Below, in pieces: positions 26,288 through 33,688 of a DNA stretch of 64,000 nucleotides. This DNA is from Bryobacterales bacterium (GTDB taxonomy: Bacteria > Acidobacteriota > Terriglobia > Bryobacterales > Bryobacteraceae). The translations under genes and the position numbers were made by a program. The DNA is taken from contig JADLDI010000142.1 of NCBI GenBank assembly GCA_020846745.1, positions 1-64,000 of the forward strand, read 5' to 3'. The notes beneath the pieces are model-generated. The model was not told the DNA's origin, did not search any database, and saw nothing but the letters and a program-made list of their open reading frames with translations. Within the stretch, counting starts at the first letter, position 1, and every line of letters starts with the position of its first letter.

Positions 26288-27574
26288 TTACCCCTCTGCT
26301 GCTACTCGAATTGGTTGTGGATTCGCAAAGATCTTTCGGGTGGCGTCGATCCGCAGGTAGAACAACGCCGCGGCGACGCAATAAATCGCGGTTAACAGGA
26401 ACGGCACATCCCAGCCATAACTCGTTGCCAGGTAAGCCATTAGAACCGGCGATATCGTTCCTCCTATGTTACCGCACATGCTCATCAGGGCTGAGACGGA
26501 GCCGGCGAAATCGGCGCCGATATCGAGCGGAATCGCCCAGGATACGGCCACAGTCAACTCCAGACCCAACATCCCCAGGCACGTGTAGGCAATGCATGTC
26601 TTCGGGTCGGCTGTCAGGGCCGCGGGCACGATACCGGCGGCCGCCAGAAGGAAACCGAAGATGCCTACGGCGCGTCGCGCGAGCTTCAGGTTCTGCGTTC
26701 GGTGAGCCATGTAATCGGAGGCAAGGCCACCCAGCAGATTGCCCAACGATCCAGCCAAAAGCGGCAGGCTCGCATAGATACCCATTTCCTTAAGCGTCAT
26801 GCCGCGATGCTCTTTGAGATAAGTAGGAAACCAATTCAAATAGAACGTGAAGCACATGCCGTAAAGAAAGTACATGGCACACAGCACGTGCACAGTTCGG
26901 CTCGACAGAATCTGGCGCCACGGCACAGATTGCGCCGTCCGCGTCTTTGGGCCGCCCAGTCCTTTGTGAATCAGTTCCAGTTCAGCTTTGTTTACGCCGC
27001 CATGCGCATCGGGCGTGTCGCGGTAATAGGCAAACCATCCCACCGCCCAGATGACTCCCAGCACGCCGAACGCGACAAACGCCATCCGCCAGTCGTACAC
27101 TGCGATAACCCAGGTTACGATCGCCGGCGTGATAGCGCCGCCCAGCCTCGACCCGGCGTGCGTAATTCCCTGCGCGTACGCCCGTTCGGCCGGCAGCATC
27201 CATCGCGATAACGACCGGGTGGCGGTGGGAAACGCGCCGGCTTCGCCCACGCCAAACAGAAACCGGAAGAGGATCAACGATGCCGCGCTCCAAGACAGCG
27301 CTGTCAGTGAAATGAAGAGGCTCCACCACGTGACGATCACCGTCAGTGCCCGGCGCGGGCCGATCTTATCGCCCAGCCACCCGCCGGGAATCTGAAACAG
27401 TGAATAGCCTACATAGAAAGCCGAAATCACCCAGCCCATCGTAACCGTGTCCAGGTGGAGGTCTTTTTGTATAAATGGAATGGCAGTCGAGATGACGGCA
27501 CGGTCCATGTAGGTGATCATGTAGGCGATCACCGTGAGCCAGAGCACGACATGCCGGGTGCGGGTGGGTTTCAT
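26288..27574 (-). CDS. MFS transporter, anion:cation symporter-like
   Basis: The 428-residue protein has about 12 hydrophobic segments and family landmarks of the ACS group: YMDRAVISTAIPFI near residue 22, GWLGDKIGPRRAL near 62, and FLFGVGEAGAFPTATRSLSRW near 105-125 (split by helices). ACS members bring in organic anions such as hexuronates, galactonate, tartrate or phthalate with protons. The substrate here may be whatever the two following genes act on. No obvious ribosome binding site precedes ATG 27574. Confidence 0.85.
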   Translation of the reverse strand: MKPTRTRHVVLWLTVIAYMITYMDRAVISTAIPFIQKDLHLDTVTMGWVISAFYVGYSLFQIPGGWLGDKIGPRRALTVIVTWWSLFISLTALSWSAASLILFRFLFGVGEAGAFPTATRSLSRWMLPAERAYAQGITHAGSRLGGAITPAIVTWVIAVYDWRMAFVAFGVLGVIWAVGWFAYYRDTPDAHGGVNKAELELIHKGLGGPKTRTAQSVPWRQILSSRTVHVLCAMYFLYGMCFTFYLNWFPTYLKEHRGMTLKEMGIYASLPLLAGSLGNLLGGLASDYMAHRTQNLKLARRAVGIFGFLLAAAGIVPAALTADPKTCIAYTCLGMLGLELTVAVSWAIPLDIGADFAGSVSALMSMCGNIGGTISPVLMAYLATSYGWDVPFLLTAIYCVAAALFYLRIDATRKIFANPQPIRVAAEG

Positions 27575-27635
27575 TTTTGCGCGAACGCACTAGCCTATCA
27601 TTTCCCGCTACCCTATCTAGATACCCCCAACCTCT

Positions 27636-28124
27636 ATGGAAGAATCACCGCTCGTTGCCGTCGTCATGGGCAGCCGGTCAGACTGGGAAACCATGAAGCA
27701 CGCCGACGCTACCTTGACTGACTTTGCCGTGCCCCACGTCTGCCGCATCGTTTCCGCCCACCGCACACCGGATCTCATGGCCGAGTTCGCCAAAGGCGCC
27801 GCCGCGCAGGGCATTCAGGTTATTATTGCGGCCGCGGGCGGCGCTGCCCATCTGCCCGGGATGGTCGCCGCGCACACCACGCTGCCCGTGCTTGGCGTAC
27901 CGATCGAAAGCGCCGTGCTGCGGGGCGTCGATTCGCTGCTCTCGATCGTGCAAATGCCCGGCGGCATTCCCGTTGGCACGCTCGCCATCGGCAAGGCCGG
28001 AGCAATCAATGCGGCGCTCCTCGCGGTTGCGGTCCTCGGCAACAGCCGCCCCGAGTTCCGGCAGCGGCTCGAAGACTTCCGCCGGCGGCAAACCCAGAAA
28101 GTATTGGAAGATAAACTCGCGTGA
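27636..28124 (+). CDS. purE: N5-carboxyaminoimidazole ribonucleotide mutase
   Basis: PurE moves the carboxyl group of N5-CAIR to give CAIR in purine synthesis. The 162-residue protein shows the class I motifs: VMGSRSDWETMK near residue 11, SAHRTPD near residue 43, and the AAGGAAHLPGM loop near 71. It overlaps purK by four bases (ATGA-type overlap with GTG), so the two are co-translated, as the chemistry would favour. Confidence 0.95.
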   Translation: MEESPLVAVVMGSRSDWETMKHADATLTDFAVPHVCRIVSAHRTPDLMAEFAKGAAAQGIQVIIAAAGGAAHLPGMVAAHTTLPVLGVPIESAVLRGVDSLLSIVQMPGGIPVGTLAIGKAGAINAALLAVAVLGNSRPEFRQRLEDFRRRQTQKVLEDKLA

Positions 28125-29278
28125 ACAGACTGATACTGCCCGGCTCCACCGTCGGTGTCCTTGGGAGCGGTCAACTCGGCCGCATGTTTGCAATCGCTGC
28201 GCGGCGCATGGGCTACCGCGTTCACACGCTCTCGCCTGACGACGACACCCCCACCGGACAAATCGCCGATGTCGAGATCCGCGCTTCCTACGACGATCTC
28301 GATGCCGTCCGCCACTTTGCCTCGCGTGTCGATGTGGTCACTTTTGAGTTTGAGAACGTTTCGGCCGATTCCGCTCATGCCGCTGCCGCGATCGTTCCGG
28401 TGCGTCCCGCCGGCGAAGTTCTGCACATCACGCAGCACCGGAAACGCGAGAAAGCGTGGCTCTCGAAGCACGGTTTCCCGGTGGCGCCGTTTGCATTGGT
28501 CCACTCGCTCGATGAATTGCGAGAAGGCCTGGCGCATATCGGCCAGCCCGCGGTACTGAAATCGGCAGGGTTCGGTTATGACGGCAAAGGCCAGGTACGG
28601 ATTGATGCCGACACCGATCTGGCCGCCGCATGGCAGGCGGCCGGAGCCTATGAAGCGGTGCTCGAATCGTGGGTGTCCTACGACTGTGAAGTCTCGGTGG
28701 TCGCGGCGCGCGGGCTGGATGGTTCGTTCGAACACTATGGCGCCGTGCAGAACACCCATGCCAACCACATCCTCGACGTCACCACGGCGCCTGCCGACAT
28801 CGATCCTTCCATTCGCGGCCATGCAATCGAAATCGCCGAAGCGATTCTCGATCAGCTGAAGGTTGTGGGCGTTCTCTGCGTGGAGTTCTTTGTCTCGCGC
28901 ACCGGCTCGTTGCTTGTGAACGAACTCGCCCCGCGCCCGCATAACAGCGGCCATTTTTCGTTTGACGCTTGCATCACCAGCCAGTTTGAACAGCAGTTGC
29001 GCGCCGTGTGCGGCCTGCCGCTCGGCTCTACCGAACAGGTGCGCCCCGCCGCGATGGCCAACCTGCTGGGCGACCTCTGGCAAAACGGCACACCCGACTT
29101 CACCGCTGTTCTCGCCTTACGGGATGTGAAATTGCATCTTTACGGCAAGACGAAGGCCCGCCCCGGGCGTAAAATGGGCCATCTCACCGCGATGGCCGCT
29201 TCGGGTACGGAGGCCGCCGCGCGGGTCCGGCACGCCCGTTCGTTGTTAACGCGAACCCCTTCTATCAATTCGGCTTGA
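28121..29278 (+). CDS. purK: N5-carboxyaminoimidazole ribonucleotide synthase
   Basis: PurK makes N5-CAIR from AIR, ATP and bicarbonate. The 385-residue protein is an ATP-grasp enzyme: GVLGSGQLGRMFAIAARRMG near residue 9, KSAGFGYDGKGQ near residue 147, and NELAPRPHNSGH near residue 268. The start is a GTG that overlaps the purE stop. Its 3' end overlaps the convergent gene at 29265 by 14 bases. Confidence 0.95.
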   Translation: MNRLILPGSTVGVLGSGQLGRMFAIAARRMGYRVHTLSPDDDTPTGQIADVEIRASYDDLDAVRHFASRVDVVTFEFENVSADSAHAAAAIVPVRPAGEVLHITQHRKREKAWLSKHGFPVAPFALVHSLDELREGLAHIGQPAVLKSAGFGYDGKGQVRIDADTDLAAAWQAAGAYEAVLESWVSYDCEVSVVAARGLDGSFEHYGAVQNTHANHILDVTTAPADIDPSIRGHAIEIAEAILDQLKVVGVLCVEFFVSRTGSLLVNELAPRPHNSGHFSFDACITSQFEQQLRAVCGLPLGSTEQVRPAAMANLLGDLWQNGTPDFTAVLALRDVKLHLYGKTKARPGRKMGHLTAMAASGTEAAARVRHARSLLTRTPSINSA

Positions 29279-30137
29279 GCGGGTCTGCGGTCGATCCGCC
29301 CAAACCCGCGTACGCCTCTTTGACCTTACTCACTTTCGCCCCGGCAAACGTCACAAACGTAATCTTCCCGGGCGGCTGACCATAAATCCAGTCTTCCAGT
29401 TCCACTCCGTCTTTGGTTTCGCGCTGCTTGTGGCGGGGCTTGCCGATGGCCATGATCACCTGGTCGCGATCCATTCCTTCCAGTGCCCGCTTTTCCTTGA
29501 TTGCCGCTTGAATGGGCGCCGGCAGCGAATCCAGGTAATTCTCAGTGGCGCTCCGCTTCTCAAAATCGAGCAGCGGCGCCAATAGTTTCTTGTACTCCTT
29601 TACTTCCATTGGCGGAACGCCGCCTTCGAAGTGAAGGGCAACAACCGTGCCGGCTGTTGGCTGCGAGCCTCCCGAAATCGGCGCGGTGCGTGTCCCCATG
29701 CCGACCTGCACCCGCTCGTGCCACTTCGGGCCCGTCCTGTATCCGCCGTTCAGTTCGAGTTCGATATCGCTGCCGTTGATCTCGACCCTGGTCACCTGCA
29801 CCATGTCGCCGACACGCGCCGCCGGACCGTTCTCGCGCGCCGCATCGTCCCATTTCTCTTTGTCGAGTTTTCCCGTGGAACTGATCGGCAGCGCCTTCTT
29901 CGACCGCGGAATCGCCATCTTCGCCGTTGCGTATTCGGCGGTCAGCCCGCGCACGATCTCCAACCGGTCCTCCGGTGTCAGCTTCCGTTTATCGCCCTTC
30001 GCGATGCCGCTCAGTATCGCCGCTACGAGGACGAAACCGGCTGCGAGCGCGATCTCCCCTCGACGAGCAATAACCGCTGCTCGCGCACCGGCGCTTTGTG
30101 CAGAAATGCGATTACGACGATCAACACCAGCGTGCAT
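29265..30137 (-). CDS. Membrane-anchored protein with BamE-like C-terminus
   Basis: The 290-residue protein has a basic N-terminus and one hydrophobic segment (about residues 29-46), then a soluble region. The last 60 residues (MDRDQVIMAIGKPRHKQ, then LEDWIYGQPPGKITFVTF) resemble the BamE/SmpA fold, often seen in envelope proteins. I do not recognise the middle part. ATG 30137 is the nearest usable start and overlaps the upstream CPBP gene by 115 bases. A rarer start codon downstream would remove most of the overlap but would cut into the hydrophobic anchor. Confidence 0.6.
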   Translation of the reverse strand: MHAGVDRRNRISAQSAGARAAVIARRGEIALAAGFVLVAAILSGIAKGDKRKLTPEDRLEIVRGLTAEYATAKMAIPRSKKALPISSTGKLDKEKWDDAARENGPAARVGDMVQVTRVEINGSDIELELNGGYRTGPKWHERVQVGMGTRTAPISGGSQPTAGTVVALHFEGGVPPMEVKEYKKLLAPLLDFEKRSATENYLDSLPAPIQAAIKEKRALEGMDRDQVIMAIGKPRHKQRETKDGVELEDWIYGQPPGKITFVTFAGAKVSKVKEAYAGLGGSTADPLKPN

Positions 30138-30880
30138 AGCAACCCACCCTCCAGTCCGTATTCCCCACCGGACCACCAATCACTTACTCGCCACCGTAGC
30201 GAATAGTCCGTCAACTTCATTGTAAATCCGCTGACGTTCACGCCCAGCAGCGGCAAAGCGATGTTCCAGCCGTAGTGAATCCCGATCGGAAACCACAAAT
30301 CTCGCGAACGGAGGAGTGCCCACCCCAGCAGCACGCCCCAGGCGAACGTATTGAACAGCGCCAGCCCGGTGACGTCGGGATTGCCCGCGTGCACCGACGC
30401 AAACAGCACACCCATCGGCAGGATGGTGGCCGCTTCGCCAAACGCCGGCACCATGATCTGAAAACCGTATCCGCGGAACAACATCTCTTCCCCCACCGCG
30501 CCGAACACCAGCACCAACGCCAGGAACAAAATGCTGCCCGCGCCGGTCCCCTGTCCTTCTGTTTTGTCGAAGTAAGCAAATCCAAACGCGAGCGCGGGCA
30601 GCACCACAACCGCCACCGCCCCTGCTCCGCCGGCAATGCCGAACAGCAGGTTTCGGGCCGATGCAGCGGACCAATGCAATCCGATGTCCGCCAGGTGGGC
30701 CCGCTCATAGATCCGGACCGCCAGCGCATTCGCAATCGCCGCGCCCGCAAACGCTCCGCCGATCGACGCGATCAATAGCCCGAAAATCGGATACAGCACC
30801 ATCGCCAGCACGCGCAGCGAGATGTACCCAAACACCAGGAACATCACCACCCGAAGAAGCACACCCGTGCGTTCAGACAT
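30023..30880 (-). CDS. CPBP family intramembrane metalloprotease
   Basis: The 285-residue protein has about seven hydrophobic segments and the three CPBP (CAAX protease/bacteriocin-processing) motifs: EEMLFRGYGF, FASVHAGN, and HYGWNI. These supply the Glu and His residues of the membrane metalloprotease site. Its target is unknown; this family often acts in peptide processing or immunity. The first 17 codons and 24 upstream bases form copy 1 of a 76-bp direct repeat. The 3' end overlaps the next gene. Confidence 0.82.
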   Translation of the reverse strand: MSERTGVLLRVVMFLVFGYISLRVLAMVLYPIFGLLIASIGGAFAGAAIANALAVRIYERAHLADIGLHWSAASARNLLFGIAGGAGAVAVVVLPALAFGFAYFDKTEGQGTGAGSILFLALVLVFGAVGEEMLFRGYGFQIMVPAFGEAATILPMGVLFASVHAGNPDVTGLALFNTFAWGVLLGWALLRSRDLWFPIGIHYGWNIALPLLGVNVSGFTMKLTDYSLRWRVSDWWSGGEYGLEGGLLCTLVLIVVIAFLHKAPVREQRLLLVEGRSRSQPVSSS

Positions 30881-30904
30881 TTCTCTCAGCCTAGCGGAAG
30901 GCGA
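30829..30904. repeat. 76-bp perfect direct repeat, copy 1
   Basis: This copy covers the first 17 codons of the CPBP gene plus 24 bases upstream. An identical 76 bases recur at 31206-31281, in the same orientation, offset by 377. I compared the two base by base and found no difference. Confidence 0.95.
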
Positions 30905-30972
30905 AATCGTCTATGTCCCGCAAATGCCTTCTTCACGCCGGCATTTACGCACTCATCTAAGAGGATACGCAC
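30886..30972 (-). pseudogene. Truncated DUF5615 (PIN-like) toxin gene
   Basis: The 28-codon frame from GTG 30972 begins MRILLDECVNAGVKKAFAGH, the typical start of DUF5615 PIN-like toxins that pair with DUF433 antitoxins. The GTG overlaps the end of the DUF433 gene, as in intact pairs. After codon 22 the sequence runs into copy 1 of the 76-bp repeat and meets a stop. About three quarters of a normal toxin (roughly 110 residues) is missing, so it should be inactive. Confidence 0.7.
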
Positions 30973-31193
30973 GCCAGCAAATGGTCTTTCGCCAACTCAA
31001 TGAATCGAACCGCCTGTTCCCGTGTGACAGACGGGAAGCCGTCCAGAAATTCGTCCAATGTCGAATTCCCTTCGATGTGATCGATCAAAGCCTGAACCGG
31101 CACACGTGTCCCTCGGAAGCACGGCTCCCCGCTCAGACGGTCCGGGTCCACCCAAACCAACTGGTCGAGCAACTCCTTCTGTTGGGATGTCAC
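30957..31193 (-). CDS. DUF433 antitoxin-like protein
   Basis: This 78-residue protein is a complete DUF433 domain with the typical GEPCFRGTRVPVQALIDHI stretch (residues 22-40) and a second helical segment. DUF433 proteins are antitoxins or DNA-binding partners of DUF5615 toxins. It starts at GTG 31193, five bases after the stop of a duplicated 5' fragment of the CPBP gene. Its partner toxin is truncated, leaving an orphan antitoxin. Confidence 0.82.
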   Translation of the reverse strand: MTSQQKELLDQLVWVDPDRLSGEPCFRGTRVPVQALIDHIEGNSTLDEFLDGFPSVTREQAVRFIELAKDHLLACVSS

Positions 31194-31205
31194 ATTCCTA
31201 TGTTA

Positions 31206-31281
31206 CAAACACCAGGAACATCACCACCCGAAGAAGCACACCCGTGCGTTCAGACATTTCTCTCAGCCTAGCGGAAGGCGA
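31206..31281. repeat. 76-bp perfect direct repeat, copy 2
   Basis: Identical to 30829-30904. On the minus strand it still encodes the first 17 codons of the CPBP protein (from ATG 31257), which then run two codons further to a TAG just before the DUF433 start. It could therefore act as a short leader peptide, but this is inference. Confidence 0.95.
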
Positions 31282-31296
31282 CGTTCGACGTAATCA

Positions 31297-31425
31297 CTAC
31301 CGCAAGTTCATTGATTGCAGGTGTGCAACGACCAAACAGCGCGCCCGCTCAGCCATCCGAAACGCAGCGATCTCGTCGCCAGGCAGCATCTCCGCGAAAT
31401 CGCCCGGGTACCGGATCTGTACTCC
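31297..31425 (-). pseudogene. C-terminal remnant of a HEPN-domain gene
   Basis: Directly after the stop of the nucleotidyltransferase gene, the same frame continues for 42 codons to a TAG. It reads IRYPGDFAEMLPGDEIAA then FRMAERARCLVVAHLQ. This matches the usual end of HEPN proteins (RYP motif, then a closing helix), the normal partners of MNT-type nucleotidyltransferases. There is no start codon and the first two thirds of the domain, including the RxxxxH site, are missing. Confidence 0.6.
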
Positions 31426-31746
31426 TCAGGCTGCATCGTAAATAACCCGGCCGTAATGGTGTGCAGGGTAAGCGATCCCGCCGACTACGGCTTTCGTACC
31501 CTCGAACTGCTCGGTCGCCATGAGAAAGACGTCGAATGGAAAACCGAGTCCCCGCAAGGCTGTGTGCAGAGTCCCGTAGACCTCCATCGTCCGTTTCGGC
31601 GACTCCGTCAGCACAAGCAAGTCGATGTCGCTGTCGCGCGTCATCCGTCCGGAAGCCGCTGAACCAAAAAGAATAATCCGTTCGGCTTGGATAACGCTCC
31701 GCACACGATTGACGATCTCCGGAATTAGGCTCTCGTCGATCGACAT
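31426..31746 (-). CDS. MNT-type nucleotidyltransferase
   Basis: This 106-residue protein has the minimal nucleotidyltransferase fold: Gly28-Ser29, Asp40-x-Asp42 (in RDSDIDLLV) and the third acidic residue Asp72 (in FDVFL). MNT proteins of this type act as antitoxins by AMPylating their HEPN toxin partner. All catalytic residues are present, so the protein may be active, but only a fragment of the HEPN gene remains downstream. Its native role has probably been lost, unless it serves another HEPN elsewhere. Confidence 0.8.
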   Translation of the reverse strand: MSIDESLIPEIVNRVRSVIQAERIILFGSAASGRMTRDSDIDLLVLTESPKRTMEVYGTLHTALRGLGFPFDVFLMATEQFEGTKAVVGGIAYPAHHYGRVIYDAA

Positions 31747-31823
31747 CTCACCACCATCATAATTCCCTCCGCGAAACTGTCGAGGAAAATTCGTCTTACC
31801 TTAACAGTCCGTCATAATCGAAC

Positions 31824-33515
31824 TTGGGCATCGCCTCCGACTTCGTTCTCATCGTCATCGCCGGCCTCTGCGGCGGTCTGCTCGCCCGCTTGCTGCGGCT
31901 GCCTCTGCTGGTCGGCTATGTCGCGGCCGGCGTTGCGGTCGGGCCATACACCGCCGGTCCTACCGTCACCCAACTTCATGAAATCGAACTCCTTGCGGAA
32001 ATCGGCGTCGCCCTGCTGCTGTTCTCGCTGGGCCTTGAGATCTCGCTTCGCGACCTTCAACCGGTCCGCCGCATCGCCCTCATCGGGGGACCAATTCAAG
32101 TGGTCCTCACCGCCGCCGCTGGAGCGCTGGCGGGAATCAAGGGCTTCGGCATGTCCGCGACGGAAGGTATCTGGTTCGGCGCGATGGTCGCGGTGTCGTC
32201 CACGATGGTCGTCCTGCGCACGCTCTCGGCCGCCGGCCTCACCTCCACCCTTGCCTCGCGCGTGATGATCGGCCTGCTGGTCATACAGGACCTTGCCGTC
32301 ATTCCCATCCTTATCATCTTGCCCCAGATCGCGAATCTCGAAGGCGCACTTCCTACCGTTTTTAAAGCGGTAGGCATAGCCACCGTTTTCCTGGCCGCCA
32401 TGATCGTCGCCGGCACGCGTCTCTTGCCGAAACTGCTCCAACGCGTGATCGTTTGGGGCTCTCGCGAGCTATTCCTCGTGGCTGTTGTCGCCATTGGTGT
32501 CGGGTTGGGCTATGCCGCCCACGCCGCCGGACTCTCGTTCGCCCTCGGCGCTTTTGTTGCCGGTATGATCCTCTCGGAATCCGAATTCAGCCACCAAGCC
32601 CTCAGCGATGTCGTTCCCCTGCGCGACATCTTCGGCCTGCTCTTTTTCGTCTCGGTCGGCATGCTCTTCGATCCTAACTACGTGCTTGCGCATTGGGGCG
32701 CTATCGCCGGCGCCGTTTTAGCGATCTTCATCGGAAAGTCGCTGATCTTTGGGTTCCTGGCGCGCGCCTTCGGCTATACCTTCATGGCCCCGTGGATCAT
32801 CGGGCTTGGCCTCTCGCAGATCGGTGAGTTCAGCTTCGTCCTGGCGCGTAGCGGACTCGGTCTCAACGCCATCTCGAAAAACGTCTACGACCTCGCCCTC
32901 ACCTGTACCATCCTCACCATGGCCCTTTCGCCCATCGTCTCCAGTGCCGCGCTTCCCCTCGGCCGTGCCTGGCGCCGCTGGCGCAATCCGGCGCCGCCGC
33001 TCAGAACGATCGATCTTCCGGAGCAAGGCCTGCGCGACCATGTTGTTGTTGCCGGCTACGGCCGGACGGGGCGCGCCGTCGCCAAAATACTCCGCCAATC
33101 TGGTGTGCCTCTCGTTATCGTCGACTCCAATTACCCGCTGCTCGGCGACATCTCCGCCGCGCACATTTCCGGTGTCTGGGGCGACGCGACTCGCGAGGAA
33201 GTTCTCCACGCCGCCCAAATCCCGCACGCCCGGGTCCTCGTCATCACGATCCCGGACCGTACCTCCATCGAACTCATCATTCAACACGCCCGCCAGCTCA
33301 ACCCGAGCCTCGAAATTGTTGCACGCGCCGTGCGCGACTACCACATCGCCGAACTTCGTCATGCAGGCGTTGACAGCGTCATCCAGCCCGAGTTTGAGGG
33401 CGGCGTGGAGATGGTCCGGCAAACCTTGGCTCGATACCGCTACGGCGATTCCGAAATCCATGACCTCGTGGCTTGCCTTCGAGACGACCTCTACGGCTCC
33501 TCTACGCCCAGCTAG
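31824..33515 (+). CDS. CPA2 family cation:proton antiporter (Kef-like) with TrkA-N domain
   Basis: The 563-residue protein has a membrane domain of about 12 segments (residues 1-390) with CPA2 landmarks: LRLPLLVGYVAAGVAVGP near residue 22 and LLLFSLGLEISLRDL near 64. A cytoplasmic TrkA-N/RCK domain follows (VVAGYGRTGRAVAKILRQSG near residue 410), which binds nucleotide and gates transport. Such proteins exchange K+ or Na+ for H+. The start is TTG 31824, as no in-frame ATG or GTG lies nearby; no clear ribosome binding site is seen, so the true start is uncertain. Confidence 0.85.
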   Translation: MGIASDFVLIVIAGLCGGLLARLLRLPLLVGYVAAGVAVGPYTAGPTVTQLHEIELLAEIGVALLLFSLGLEISLRDLQPVRRIALIGGPIQVVLTAAAGALAGIKGFGMSATEGIWFGAMVAVSSTMVVLRTLSAAGLTSTLASRVMIGLLVIQDLAVIPILIILPQIANLEGALPTVFKAVGIATVFLAAMIVAGTRLLPKLLQRVIVWGSRELFLVAVVAIGVGLGYAAHAAGLSFALGAFVAGMILSESEFSHQALSDVVPLRDIFGLLFFVSVGMLFDPNYVLAHWGAIAGAVLAIFIGKSLIFGFLARAFGYTFMAPWIIGLGLSQIGEFSFVLARSGLGLNAISKNVYDLALTCTILTMALSPIVSSAALPLGRAWRRWRNPAPPLRTIDLPEQGLRDHVVVAGYGRTGRAVAKILRQSGVPLVIVDSNYPLLGDISAAHISGVWGDATREEVLHAAQIPHARVLVITIPDRTSIELIIQHARQLNPSLEIVARAVRDYHIAELRHAGVDSVIQPEFEGGVEMVRQTLARYRYGDSEIHDLVACLRDDLYGSSTPS

Positions 33516-33557
33516 ACCAGAGGGATAGGGACCTCCTGCCCTGAATGCTAAACTCCC

Positions 33558-33688
33558 TATTATCACCATGCTGTCGAGGCTGTGACGTCAACGGAACTTC
33601 GGCGTGACCGGAGATATCACGCGGGTTGAGGGCTCCTAGCAAACTTCTGCGCTCATTGGGTCTTCAGTCGGCCGAGGAGTGAGGACTA
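33558..33688 (+). promoter_or_regulatory. Probable structured leader of the 33689-36856 operon
   Basis: A TATTAT (33558-33563) could be a -10 box, but no good -35 precedes it. The following 120 bases contain a 6-bp hairpin (33602-33607 with 33617-33622) and end in a GAGGAGTGAGG purine run before GTG 33689. I compared it by eye with SAM, SAH, TPP, glycine and cobalamin riboswitch patterns and recognised none. Confidence 0.3.

Noticed and set aside
33516..33688. A known riboswitch class before the flavoprotein operon
   Set aside because: No match by eye to SAM, SAH, TPP, cobalamin or glycine cores; reported only as an unassigned leader.
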